Assembly (NCBI RefSeq): GCF_029255125.1
Contig: NZ_JAPUVR010000099.1
Location: forward strand, 1 to 45,964
Origin: Accumulibacter sp.
Lineage (GTDB): Bacteria; Pseudomonadota; Gammaproteobacteria; Burkholderiales; Rhodocyclaceae
Direction: 5' to 3'
DNA: 45,964 nucleotides
The translations under genes and the position numbers were made by a program. The stretch's first letter is position 1. Every line of letters starts with the position of its first letter. Of the stretch, positions 1 to 8,422 are shown piece by piece. The notes beneath the pieces are model-generated. The model did not search any database. It was not told the DNA's origin and saw only the letters and a list, made by a program, of their open reading frames with translations.

Positions 1-120
1 GTCTGACAGGCGACTCCAGAAAGCGATTTCCTCGATCGTCCGGAAGCAGCCAATGCACAGGCCGATCTGTTCGTCCATCTGGCAGACACTGATGCACGGC
101 GAGGCGACGGGTTGCGTCAT
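1..120 (-). CDS. DUF1289 family small cysteine-rich protein (partial, N-terminal part)
   Basis: Reading the minus strand from the ATG at 120 gives 40 codons running off the left edge, starting MTQPVASPCISVCQMDE and continuing with LCIGCFRTIEEIAFWSRL. The pattern C-x3-C followed by C-x2-C and a 'GC.RT..EI..W' segment is characteristic of DUF1289, a short family thought to bind a metal or Fe-S centre; its function is not established. It starts 36 nt after the stop of the HMG-CoA lyase gene on the same strand and may be the last gene of that transcript. The C-terminal end is outside the window, so full length cannot be judged. Confidence 0.75.
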   Translation of the reverse strand, partial: MTQPVASPCISVCQMDEQIGLCIGCFRTIEEIAFWSRLSD

Positions 121-156
121 GTCGTATCCTTTCCGTCGGGCAGCGCTCGCCTTGCC

Positions 157-1095
157 TCAATCGGTGGACGCCGCGCGGCGCCGGGCGAGCACTGCGCGCG
201 CGACGCGCGAGCCGGGCTGGCGGCCGAGTTGCTGAGCAATGTACTCGGCGGTCAACACCAGTTTGTCGAGGTCGATGCCGGTCTCGATGCCCAGGCCGTG
301 CAAGAGGAAAACGACGTCTTCACTCGCCACGTTGCCGCTCGCGCCGGGCGCGTACGGGCAGCCGCCGAGTCCGCCGACCGAAGCGTCGAAAACGCGCATG
401 CCGAGTTCGAGCGAGGCATAGACATTGGCCACCGCCATGCCGTAGGTGTCATGGTAGTGGCCGGCGAGCTGCTCGAGCGGCACGACCTTGGCGCAGGCCT
501 CGATCATCCGCTGCACCGATGCCGGTGTGCCGGCGCCGATCGTGTCGCCGAGCGAGACCTCGCAGCACCCCATGTCGTACAGAGCGCGGGCGACCGTGGC
601 GACCTGCTGCGCGTCGATCGGCCCTTCGTAGGGACAGGCGACGACGCACGAGACGTAACCGCGCACCGGGATATCCAGCGCGCTCGCCGCATCGATGACG
701 CTGGCGAACCGCTTCAGGCTCTCGCCGATGCTGCAGTTGATGTTCTTCTGCGAGAAAGCTTCCGAGGCGGCGGCGAAGACAGCCACCGCCTGCGCACCGG
801 CGGCAAGCGCGGCATCGAAGCCTTTCAGGTTCGGCGTCAAGACCGGATACGATACGCCGGCCCGCCGGCGCGGGCTGGCCAGCAGCGCTTCCAGCAGCGT
901 CTTCTGGTCGGCCATTTGCGGTATCCAGCGCGGCGAGACGAAAGACGTGACTTCGATCGTCGTCAGCCCGGCTTCGCTCAGACGTTCGATCAGTTCGAGC
1001 TTGACCGGCGTCGGGACGATCTGCGCTTCGTTCTGCAGGCCGTCGCGCGGTCCGACCTCGACCAGCCTGACCCGCTCGGGGAAACCGCCGCTCAT
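157..1095 (-). CDS. mvaB: Hydroxymethylglutaryl-CoA lyase
   Basis: This 312-residue protein cleaves HMG-CoA to acetoacetate and acetyl-CoA, the last step of leucine degradation (LiuE-type role). The N-terminus carries the family motif GPRDGLQNE (R17, D18), the metal-binding HYHDTYG (H213, H215) lies in the TIM barrel, and the glycine-rich loop GGLGGCPYAPGASGN holds the catalytic Cys246. Length fits bacterial HMG-CoA lyases (about 300). The ATG overlaps the stop of the upstream carboxylase alpha subunit by four bases (1092-1095), which suggests translational coupling. All neighbours on this strand belong to the same pathway, which makes the substrate assignment strong. Confidence 0.95.
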   Translation of the reverse strand: MSGGFPERVRLVEVGPRDGLQNEAQIVPTPVKLELIERLSEAGLTTIEVTSFVSPRWIPQMADQKTLLEALLASPRRRAGVSYPVLTPNLKGFDAALAAGAQAVAVFAAASEAFSQKNINCSIGESLKRFASVIDAASALDIPVRGYVSCVVACPYEGPIDAQQVATVARALYDMGCCEVSLGDTIGAGTPASVQRMIEACAKVVPLEQLAGHYHDTYGMAVANVYASLELGMRVFDASVGGLGGCPYAPGASGNVASEDVVFLLHGLGIETGIDLDKLVLTAEYIAQQLGRQPGSRVARAVLARRRAASTD

Positions 1096-3128
1096 GGCTC
1101 GGGGGCGAAGTCGACGAGTTCGGCACCGTCAGCCACCTGGTCGCCGGCGGCGTAGTGGAATGCCTTGACCTCGCCGTTGGCCGGTGCGGTGATGGTGTGC
1201 TCCATCTTCATCGCTTCGAGAATGAGCAGCGGCGCTCCTTTATTCACCCGTTGGCCGCTGGCAGCGAGCAGCGCGATCACCTTGCCCGGCATCGGCGCCG
1301 TCAGGCGGCCGCCCTGCGTACCGCCGGCTTCGACCAGGTGCAGCGGGTCGTCGCGCATGATGACGTAGTTCGTTCCATTCAGGAAAACGTGCCGCTTCTG
1401 TTCATTCTTTTCGGTGACGGCAACGACGCTGGCGACCAGGCGGCGGTCGTCGAGTTCGACGGCGAGTTGCCCGGCGAAGCGCCCGCGCTCGAGAAAACGG
1501 CCGCGCGCGACGACCGATTCGCCGTCCAGCGTCAGGCGCCAGCCGTCCGCTTCGTAGGCGACGACGACTTCGTAGTGCGCATCGCCAGCGCGATAGGTCA
1601 GCGTCCGGCGCGGCTGCAGGTTGAGCCGCCAGCCGTCGTGCAGGCTCCACGGCGACCACGGGTCGCCGCTTTGCCCGGCGCGCGCGATGGCCGCTGCCTG
1701 CTCGCGCAGCAGACCGGCGACCGCCGCGACGAAGAAGACGTTGCGCGGTGGAGCCGCCTCGGCCGGAAAAAGGAACTCGCGGCTGCGCTCGATCAAACCG
1801 GTGTCGAGGTCGGCGTCGGCAAACGCCGGGCAGGCGACCAGGCGCGAGAGGAAGTCGATGTTCGTCGTTACGCCGACGATACGGTAGTCGGCGAGGGCCT
1901 GGCGCATGCGTGCCAGCGCGGCGTGCCGGTCGACGTCCCAGACGATCAGCTTGGCGATCATCGGGTCGTAATACGGGGTAATCTCGTCGCCCTGTTCGAT
2001 GCCGGTATCGACGCGCACGTTCAGGCTCTCGGCCGGCGGTACCAGGTGCACCAGGCGCCCGGTCGAGGGCAGGAATTCCTGCGCCGGATTTTCCGCATAG
2101 ACGCGCGCTTCCAGCGCGTGCCCGCGAATTTCCAGTTGTTCCTGGCGCAAGGGCAAGGCTTCGCCACAGGCCACGCGGAACTGCCATTCGACGAGGTCCT
2201 GCCCGGTGATCATCTCGCTCACCGGGTGCTCGACTTGCAGGCGCGTATTCATTTCCATGAAGTAGAAGATGCCTTCGCGCGCGAAGCCCTCGCCAACGAT
2301 GAATTCGACCGTTCCGGCGCCGACGTAACCGACGGCGCGCGCCGCATCGACCGCGGCCTGGCCCATCGCCGCGCGCTGCGCCGGCGTCACGCCGGGGGCC
2401 GGCGCTTCTTCGAGCACCTTCTGGTGGCGGCGCTGGACCGAACAGTCGCGTTCGAAAAGGTAAACGCAATTGCCCAGCGTGTCGGCAAAGACCTGGATCT
2501 CGATATGCCGCGAGCGGCGCAGGTATTTCTCGATCAGCACTTCCTGCGAACCGAACGACGACGCCGCTTCACGCTGGCACGAGGCCAGTGCGGCGGGAAA
2601 ATCGTCGCTCGCTTCGACCAGCCGCATTCCCTTGCCGCCACCGCCCGCGGCTGCCTTGATCAGCAGCGGATAACCGAGCGCATCGGCCTGGCGACGGAGG
2701 AAGTCGCCTTCCTGGTTCGCGCCGTGGTAGCCCGGGGTGAGCGGAACGCCGGCGGCGGCGAGCAGCGTTTTTGCCGCCGATTTCGAACCCATGGCGCGGA
2801 TCGCCGCGGCTGGCGGCCCGATGAAGACGATTCCGGCGGCGGCGCAGGCCTCGGCAAACTGATCGTTTTCGGAGAGAAAGCCGTAACCGGGGTGGATCGC
2901 CTGGGCGCCGGTTCGCTGCGCCGCGTCAATGATTCGTTCGCCGACCAGGTAGGATTCGCGCGCGCTTGCCGGCCCGATGCACACAGCTTCGTCGGCCAGG
3001 CGGACGTGGCGCGCATTGACGTCGGCTTCCGAGTAGACGGCGACCGTGCGCACGCCCAGCCGGCGCGCCGTGCGCACGATCCGGCAGGCGATTTCGCCGC
3101 GATTGGCAATCAGTATCTTGGTGAACAT
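1092..3128 (-). CDS. mccA: Methylcrotonyl-CoA carboxylase biotin-containing (alpha) subunit
   Basis: This 678-residue biotin-dependent carboxylase subunit has an N-terminal biotin carboxylase domain (begins KILIANRGEIACRIVRTA), an ATP-grasp core with a glycine-rich AAAGGGGKGM loop, a middle BT-like region, and a C-terminal biotinyl domain. The biotin attachment motif EAMKMEH puts the biotinylated lysine near residue 641. It carboxylates biotin with bicarbonate and ATP, and the beta subunit at 3943-5565 transfers the carboxyl group to 3-methylcrotonyl-CoA. Acetyl- and propionyl-CoA carboxylase subunits look alike; the assignment to methylcrotonyl-CoA rests on the flanking HMG-CoA lyase, methylglutaconyl-CoA hydratase and isovaleryl-CoA dehydrogenase genes. 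Confidence 0.92.
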   Translation of the reverse strand: MFTKILIANRGEIACRIVRTARRLGVRTVAVYSEADVNARHVRLADEAVCIGPASARESYLVGERIIDAAQRTGAQAIHPGYGFLSENDQFAEACAAAGIVFIGPPAAAIRAMGSKSAAKTLLAAAGVPLTPGYHGANQEGDFLRRQADALGYPLLIKAAAGGGGKGMRLVEASDDFPAALASCQREAASSFGSQEVLIEKYLRRSRHIEIQVFADTLGNCVYLFERDCSVQRRHQKVLEEAPAPGVTPAQRAAMGQAAVDAARAVGYVGAGTVEFIVGEGFAREGIFYFMEMNTRLQVEHPVSEMITGQDLVEWQFRVACGEALPLRQEQLEIRGHALEARVYAENPAQEFLPSTGRLVHLVPPAESLNVRVDTGIEQGDEITPYYDPMIAKLIVWDVDRHAALARMRQALADYRIVGVTTNIDFLSRLVACPAFADADLDTGLIERSREFLFPAEAAPPRNVFFVAAVAGLLREQAAAIARAGQSGDPWSPWSLHDGWRLNLQPRRTLTYRAGDAHYEVVVAYEADGWRLTLDGESVVARGRFLERGRFAGQLAVELDDRRLVASVVAVTEKNEQKRHVFLNGTNYVIMRDDPLHLVEAGGTQGGRLTAPMPGKVIALLAASGQRVNKGAPLLILEAMKMEHTITAPANGEVKAFHYAAGDQVADGAELVDFAPEP

Positions 3129-3138
3129 CCGCGGCCTC

Positions 3139-3933
3139 TCAGTCGCCGTTCCAGTGGGGCTTGCGCTTTTCGAGAAAGGCCGCGATCCCTTCCCGGCCGG
3201 CGGGACTGGCGCGCACGCGCGCGATGCACTGGGCGGTGTCTTCCCTCGTCTGCTCGTCTATCGGTTGCCCGGCCACGATACGGATCAGCGCCTTGCACTC
3301 GGCCTGCGCGGCCACGCTGTTGGCCAGCAGGCGGTCAAGGATCTCGGCGATGGCTTCGTCGAGTTGTTCCTCACCCGGAACGAGTTCGTGCAGCAGGCCG
3401 ATGCGGTACGCTTCGGCGGCTGAAAACGATTCAGCGGTGAGCATGTAGCGGCGGCTGCAGCGCTCGCCGATCGCCGCCAGGACGTAGGGGCTGATCACCG
3501 CCGGAACGATGCCCAGGCGCACTTCGCTCAACGCAAAGGACGCGTCGTAGGTGCCGAGCGCAATGTCGCAGGCCGCGATCAGGCCAACTCCGCCGCCGTA
3601 AGCCGGCCCCTGAACGCGCGCGATCGTCGGTTTGGCCAGCTCGTTCAAGGTGGACAGCAAGCGCGCCAGGCGGTGCGCGTCGCGCAGATTCTCCTCGTGC
3701 GAATAGCCGGCGGCGCGCCGCATCCATTCGAGGTCGGCGCCGGCGCAGAAGCTCTTGCCGGTCGACGAGAGGACGACCGCCCGCACGCGCTGATCTGCCT
3801 CCATCTCGCGCAGTCCATCGGTCAGTTCGGCAATCAACTGCTCGTCGAAGGCATTGTGCCGATCGCCCTTGTTGAGCGTCAGGATGCCGACGTTGCCGTC
3901 GACCTCGCTGGTGATCGATTGATACTCGCTCAT
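3139..3933 (-). CDS. liuC: Methylglutaconyl-CoA hydratase (enoyl-CoA hydratase family)
   Basis: This 264-residue crotonase-fold protein is the likely enzyme hydrating 3-methylglutaconyl-CoA to HMG-CoA. The oxyanion-hole segments are SFCAGADL (about residues 61-68) and GPAYGGGVGL (about 109-118). The conserved acid is Glu137 in LSEVRLGIVPAVISPY, an ending also found in LiuC proteins. The first glutamate of classical two-glutamate hydratases is replaced by glycine in GGGVGL. The gene sits between the two carboxylase subunits, as in known liu operons, with 10 nt to mccA and 9 nt to mccB. General enoyl-CoA hydratase activity cannot be excluded from sequence alone. Confidence 0.88.
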   Translation of the reverse strand: MSEYQSITSEVDGNVGILTLNKGDRHNAFDEQLIAELTDGLREMEADQRVRAVVLSSTGKSFCAGADLEWMRRAAGYSHEENLRDAHRLARLLSTLNELAKPTIARVQGPAYGGGVGLIAACDIALGTYDASFALSEVRLGIVPAVISPYVLAAIGERCSRRYMLTAESFSAAEAYRIGLLHELVPGEEQLDEAIAEILDRLLANSVAAQAECKALIRIVAGQPIDEQTREDTAQCIARVRASPAGREGIAAFLEKRKPHWNGD

Positions 3934-3942
3934 CGCTCGCTC

Positions 3943-5565
3943 CTACATCCGGAAAACGCCGAATCTCGTCGGCTCGGCCGGCGCGTTGAGCGCCGCCGAG
4001 AGACCCAGGCCGACGACGCGGCGGGTGTCGGCCGGGTCGATCACGCCGTCGTCCCAGAGGCGCGCGCTGGCGTAGTAGGGATGACCCTGCGCCTCGTACT
4101 GGGCGCGAATGGGCGCCTTGAACGCTTCCTCCTCTTGCGCGTCCCAGCGCTTGCCGGCGGCTTCGATGCCGTCGCGGCGCACGGTCGCCAGGACGTTCGC
4201 TGCCTGCTCGCCGCCCATTACCGAAATGCGCGCGTTCGGCCACATCCAGAGGAAACGCGGCGAGTAGGCGCGACCGCACATGCCGTAGTTGCCGGCGCCG
4301 AACGATCCGCCAATGATCACGGTGAACTTGGGCACGCGCGCACAGGCGACCGCCGTCACCATCTTCGCTCCGTCGCGTGCGATGCCGCCGTTTTCATACT
4401 TGCGGCCAACCATGAAGCCGGTGATGTTCTGCAGAAAGAGCAGCGGGATGCCGCGCTGCGCACAGAGCTCGATGAAATGCGCAGCTTTCAGCGAAGACTC
4501 GGAAAACAGAATCCCGTTGTTCGCGACGATGCCCAGCGGATAGCCCCAGAGATGCGCGAAACCACAGACGATGGTCGTCCCGTAGCGCGCCTTGAACTCG
4601 TCGAATTCCGAACCGTCGACCAGACGCGCGACGATCTCGCGCACGTCGAAAGGTCGCCGGGTGTCGCAGGGGATGACGCCATAGATCTCGTCGGCCGGAT
4701 AAAGCGGCGGGCGCGGCTCGCAGAGCTTGAGTGGCGGCTGTTTGCGCCAGTTCAGGTGAGCGACGATGCGCCGGGCGATCGCCAGTGCATGCGCGTCGTT
4801 CTCGGCGAAATGGTCGGCGACGCCCGAGACGCGCGTATGCACGTCGGCACCGCCCAGGTCTTCGGCGCTCACCACCTCGCCGGTCGCCGCCTTGACCAGC
4901 GGCGGCCCGCCGAGAAAGATCGTTCCCTGTTCCTTGACGATGATCGATTCGTCACACATCGCCGGCACATACGCGCCGCCTGCGGTACACGAACCCATGA
5001 CGGCAGCGATCTGCGGAATGCCGGCCGCCGACAGATTCGCCTGATTGTAGAAAATGCGCCCGAAATGCTCCCGGTCGGGGAAGACCTCATCCTGCATCGG
5101 CAGGAAAGCGCCGCCGGAATCGACCAGATAGACGCACGGCAGGCGGTTCTCGCCGGCGATTTCCTGCGCGCGCAGATGTTTCTTGACGGTCAGCGGATAG
5201 TAGGTTCCCCCTTTCACCGTCGCGTCGTTGGCGACGATCATGCATTCGACGCCATTGATTCGACCAATGCCGGTAATCAGCGAGGCTGCCGGGACCTCGA
5301 AAGGGTGCGCCTCGCCGTACATGCCGTAGGCGGCGAGTTGCGACAGTTCGAGGAAAGGCGAACCGGGATCGATCAAAGCGTTGACCCGTTCGCGCGCGAG
5401 CAGCTTGCCGCGCGCCAGGTGCTTCTGGCGCGCCGTTGCCGGACCGCCGAGGGCAATCGTCGCGATGGTCGAACGCAGGTCGGCGACGACCTGCGTCATC
5501 GCTGCGGCGTTCGCCTTGAATTCGGCGCTGCGCGAATCGACCTGCGTCGGCAGAAGCGGCATCAA
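3943..5565 (-). CDS. mccB: Methylcrotonyl-CoA carboxylase carboxyltransferase (beta) subunit
   Basis: This 540-residue carboxyltransferase is about the usual length for MCC beta (roughly 535). It has two crotonase-like halves: an N-terminal half with [31 protein letters not shown] and [16 protein letters not shown], and a C-terminal half with [15 protein letters not shown] and [16 protein letters not shown]. These segments are typical of the MCC/GCD group rather than propionyl-CoA carboxylase. It pairs with the biotin-bearing subunit encoded two genes downstream. Its ATG overlaps the end of the DsbA-like gene? In fact the downstream-most bases of the preceding gene (5562-5565) overlap its start by four bases, so the two are probably co-translated. 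Confidence 0.94.
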   Translation of the reverse strand: MMPLLPTQVDSRSAEFKANAAAMTQVVADLRSTIATIALGGPATARQKHLARGKLLARERVNALIDPGSPFLELSQLAAYGMYGEAHPFEVPAASLITGIGRINGVECMIVANDATVKGGTYYPLTVKKHLRAQEIAGENRLPCVYLVDSGGAFLPMQDEVFPDREHFGRIFYNQANLSAAGIPQIAAVMGSCTAGGAYVPAMCDESIIVKEQGTIFLGGPPLVKAATGEVVSAEDLGGADVHTRVSGVADHFAENDAHALAIARRIVAHLNWRKQPPLKLCEPRPPLYPADEIYGVIPCDTRRPFDVREIVARLVDGSEFDEFKARYGTTIVCGFAHLWGYPLGIVANNGILFSESSLKAAHFIELCAQRGIPLLFLQNITGFMVGRKYENGGIARDGAKMVTAVACARVPKFTVIIGGSFGAGNYGMCGRAYSPRFLWMWPNARISVMGGEQAANVLATVRRDGIEAAGKRWDAQEEEAFKAPIRAQYEAQGHPYYASARLWDDGVIDPADTRRVVGLGLSAALNAPAEPTRFGVFRM

Positions 5566-6164
5566 AAACCTCCAGTGGCGAGCCAGCGCTCGATCTGCGG
5601 CAGGCGGTCGGCGCCGAAGAAGGGTTCGCCGTCGACGACGATGTAGGGCGAGCCGAAAACGCCTTTCTGCAGCGCGGCGTCGTTCTCGGCTTTCAGGCGC
5701 TCCTTGAGTTCCGCACCTTCGAGCGCCGCCGCCAGTGTAGCGCGATCGGCGCCCTGCTGGGCGGCCAGTTCGAGGACCAGCCCGGTTTCGGAAACGTCGC
5801 GCCCATCACGAAAGAACGCGCGGTAGACGGCGTGGGCGAAGGCGCGCGCCGCAGCGCAATCCTGGTCGTGCAACCAATAGTAGGCGCGCGCCGCCTGCTG
5901 CGTCGGCAGCGGGAACTTCTCCGGCTGCACGTAGGGCACGCCGAGGAAGCGCGCCGAACGCGAAAAGTCGTGCAGCGAGTATCTTCCCTTGAGCGGCAAG
6001 GTGGTGAGCGGCGCGCCGCCGGTCGCCCGGAAGATCACGCCGAGCAGGACCGGCCGCCACAGCACCTTGCGGGCAAAGCGTGCGGCCAGTTCGTCGATCT
6101 TCTCCGAAGCCAGGTAGCCGTACGGCGACGAGAAGTCAAAATAGAATTCGATGGGGTTCGACAT
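5562..6164 (-). CDS. 2-hydroxychromene-2-carboxylate isomerase family (DsbA-like) protein
   Basis: This 200-residue protein belongs to the DsbA-like thioredoxin-fold/kappa-GST group. The start [24 protein letters not shown] carries the FDFSSPY motif, where a serine replaces the usual CxxC and binds glutathione. The C-terminal segment [23 protein letters not shown] is the family's conserved cis-proline region. Characterised relatives isomerise 2-hydroxychromene-2-carboxylate in naphthalene degradation, but no aromatic-degradation genes are present here. Its stop overlaps the mccB start by four bases, so a role linked to acyl-CoA or aromatic-acid catabolism is plausible; the true substrate is unknown. 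Confidence 0.82.
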   Translation of the reverse strand: MSNPIEFYFDFSSPYGYLASEKIDELAARFARKVLWRPVLLGVIFRATGGAPLTTLPLKGRYSLHDFSRSARFLGVPYVQPEKFPLPTQQAARAYYWLHDQDCAAARAFAHAVYRAFFRDGRDVSETGLVLELAAQQGADRATLAAALEGAELKERLKAENDAALQKGVFGSPYIVVDGEPFFGADRLPQIERWLATGGF

Positions 6165-6244
6165 GGGCTAGTCCTCCGCTGATCAGTTCTTTGCTCGGCA
6201 AGCCGGCACCGCGTCGGACGCACGCGTTGGCCAGCGCGCCTGGC

Positions 6245-7381
6245 TCAGGCCTCGGCAACAGCGCGCCCGATCACCAGACGCTGAATGTCGTTGGCGCCTT
6301 CATAAATCTGGCAGACGCGTACGTCGCGATAGATTCTCTCGACCGGGAAGTCGCTGACGTAGCCGTAGCCGCCGAGGATCTGGATGGCGTCTGAGCACAC
6401 TCTTTCGGCCATTTCCGAGGCGAACATCTTGGCCATCGACGCTTCCTTCAGGCAAGGCTGGCCGGCATCCTTGCAAGTCGCGGCGCGCCATACCAGCAAG
6501 CGGGCGGCGTCGATCTGCGTTGCCATGTCGGCCAGACGGAAGCTCACCGCCTGATGTTCGATGATCGGCTTGCCGAAGGTTTCGCGTTCCTTGGCGTACT
6601 GTACTGCCGCTTCGAAAGCGGCGCGCGCCATGCCGACCGACTGGGCGGCGATGCCGATGCGGCCGGCTTCCAGGTTGGAGAGCGCGATGCGGTAGCCGTC
6701 GCCCTCCTTGCCGAGCAGGCAGGTGGCCGGAATGCGGCAGTCCTCGAACAGGATCTGCGCCGTATCGGAAGCACGCTGACCCATCTTTTCCTCGATCCGG
6801 GCGACGATGTAACCCGGCGTGTCGGTGGGTACGAGGAAGCACGAAATGCCTTTCTTGCCGGCCGACTTGTCGGTGACCGCGAAGACGATCGCCACTTGCG
6901 CGTACTTCCCGGTGGTGATGAACTGCTTGACGCCGTTCAGAATGAAGTGGTCGCCGTCGCGCTCGGCGCGCGTCGTGATCGCTGCTGCGTCCGAACCGGT
7001 GTGCGGCTCGGTCAGGCAGAAGCAGCCGAGCATCTCGCCACGGGCCAGCGGTTTGAGCCAGTTTTCCTTCTGCTCGTCGCTGCCATACTTCATCGTGATG
7101 CCGCAGGCCAGCGAGTTCTGCACGCTGACGATGGTCGAGGTGGCGCCGTCGCCGGCGGCAATTTCCTCGATCACCAGGACGAGCGACATGTAGTCCATGC
7201 CGGCGCCGCCCCATTCCTCGGGGACCACCATGCCGAGTGCGCCGAGTTCGCCCAGCTCGCGCAGGGCTTCGGCCGGAAAAGTGTGGTTGCGGTCCCACTC
7301 GGCGGCGAAGGGGGCAAGCCTGTCCTGCGCAAAATCGCGCAGCGACGCCCGAATCATTTCCTGTTCCTGAGTCAAGATCAT
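6245..7381 (-). CDS. Acyl-CoA dehydrogenase (short-chain/branched-chain type)
   Basis: I place the start at the ATG at 7381 (MILTQEQEMIRASLRDFAQD), giving 378 residues; the open frame extends further upstream only because the region lacks stops. FAD-enzyme signatures are present: LTEPHTGSDAAAITTRAERDGD in the middle and the C-terminal YEGANDIQRLVIGR, where Glu361 in the Y-E-G motif is the expected catalytic base. That position is typical of short-chain and 2-methyl-branched-chain dehydrogenases and differs from the isovaleryl-CoA enzyme encoded at 9627-10790. It overlaps the transporter stop (7378) by four bases. It probably oxidises another short or branched acyl-CoA, such as butyryl- or 2-methylbutyryl-CoA; the exact substrate is inferred. 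Confidence 0.9.
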   Translation of the reverse strand: MILTQEQEMIRASLRDFAQDRLAPFAAEWDRNHTFPAEALRELGELGALGMVVPEEWGGAGMDYMSLVLVIEEIAAGDGATSTIVSVQNSLACGITMKYGSDEQKENWLKPLARGEMLGCFCLTEPHTGSDAAAITTRAERDGDHFILNGVKQFITTGKYAQVAIVFAVTDKSAGKKGISCFLVPTDTPGYIVARIEEKMGQRASDTAQILFEDCRIPATCLLGKEGDGYRIALSNLEAGRIGIAAQSVGMARAAFEAAVQYAKERETFGKPIIEHQAVSFRLADMATQIDAARLLVWRAATCKDAGQPCLKEASMAKMFASEMAERVCSDAIQILGGYGYVSDFPVERIYRDVRVCQIYEGANDIQRLVIGRAVAEA

Positions 7382-8313
7382 GCCGTTTTCTCCTTGCTGT
7401 TGGCCGCCGTTGCGCGGAACGCAGCGGCTCGATTGGTGATGATGACGCCGGTGATGACCAATGCGCCGCCGACCAGTACCGCCAGGCTCAGGCGCTCGTC
7501 GAGGAGTAGCGCACCGAGAATGACGGCACTCAACGGAACCAGGTTGATGAATGCCGCCGAGCGTGTGGCGCCGATTTGCTGCACGCCTTCGGCGTACCAG
7601 GTGAAGGCAAGCGCGGTGCCGCAAAGGCCGAGGAAAGCGACCGCGATCCACCCGCGCCAGGTCGTCTGGCCGACGGCGAAGAGCGAACCCTCGAACAGCG
7701 CGGCGCCGCTCAACATCAGCCAGCCGGTGAGGCTGGCGCCGAAGGTCATCGCCAGCGGCGAAAGCGAACAGGTTCCGCGCCGTCCGATGAAAGTATAAAC
7801 CGCCCAGAGGATGCTGCAGCCGATGATCAGCCATTCGCCGAGACCGATCTGGCCGGCGAGGAGGAGATGCGGGTTGCCGTTGGTGACGACGACGAGGCAG
7901 CCGAACATGGCGATGCCGATCCCGGCGGCCTTGCCGGCCGACATCGGAGCGCCGAAGAGCAGCCAGTCGCCGGTGGCAATGACGGCCGGCGTGAGTGCGA
8001 CGACGAGCGCTCCGCGCCCGGCTTCGATCAGTTGCAGGCCGTAGAGAAAGCACAGGTTATACAGGAAGATGCCACTTGCGCCGAGGGCCGCGAGCGTCAG
8101 CCAGTCGGTGCGCGACCAGCGCGGGCGGCCCTCGCGCACGACGACCAGCGCGCCGAGCGCGAGCGTGGCGAGCAGGAAGCGCCAACTGGCGACGGTCAAG
8201 GGCAACGCTTCACCGACCGCGACCCGGCCGGCGATCCAGGTGGCTCCCCAGACGATCGCCGTGGCGAAGAGTTTCAGGTAGGTCGTTGCGCCCACCACCG
8301 GTGCCGGCGGCAC
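7378..8313 (-). CDS. DMT superfamily transporter, EamA type
   Basis: This is a polytopic inner-membrane protein with about ten hydrophobic segments arranged as two EamA repeats (TAIVWGATWIAGRVAVGEA near the start, SAAFINLVPLSAVILGALLLDE in the second half). Such proteins export amino acids or other small metabolites. The frame is open back to an ATG at 8475, but the first 54 codons are arginine-rich and overlap the carbonic-anhydrase gene. Family members begin close to the first membrane helix, so I favour a GTG near 8313 (8298 is another choice), without a clear ribosome binding site. The substrate is not predictable; placement in an acyl-CoA cluster may indicate export of a branched-chain compound. 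Confidence 0.85.
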   Translation of the reverse strand: MPPAPVVGATTYLKLFATAIVWGATWIAGRVAVGEALPLTVASWRFLLATLALGALVVVREGRPRWSRTDWLTLAALGASGIFLYNLCFLYGLQLIEAGRGALVVALTPAVIATGDWLLFGAPMSAGKAAGIGIAMFGCLVVVTNGNPHLLLAGQIGLGEWLIIGCSILWAVYTFIGRRGTCSLSPLAMTFGASLTGWLMLSGAALFEGSLFAVGQTTWRGWIAVAFLGLCGTALAFTWYAEGVQQIGATRSAAFINLVPLSAVILGALLLDERLSLAVLVGGALVITGVIITNRAAAFRATAANSKEKTA

Positions 8314-8422
8314 GTTCAACGCAGCCGCGCGGCGCCGGACGGGCAGCGCGGCGCTGACCGTCCGGCCGCCGCGCGCACGAACGCCGCTCGTCGCAGTTGG
8401 CAGGCTGGCCAGCGCGCGCGCT

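Noticed and set aside
112-1155. Long plus-strand frame opposite HMG-CoA lyase
   Set aside because: It is arginine- and alanine-rich with no domain and lies wholly antisense to a clear enzyme gene; high GC makes such shadow frames common.
1155-3440. 761-codon plus-strand frame opposite mccA
   Set aside because: It covers the complement of the biotin carboxylase gene, shows no family motif and is explained by GC-rich codon structure.
3673-5646. 657-codon plus-strand frame opposite mccB
   Set aside because: Composition and lack of motifs mark it as a shadow of the carboxyltransferase gene.
7382-8053. N-terminal extension of the acyl-CoA dehydrogenase
   Set aside because: The extension is the transporter gene read in another frame; the dehydrogenase family starts at the ATG at 7381.
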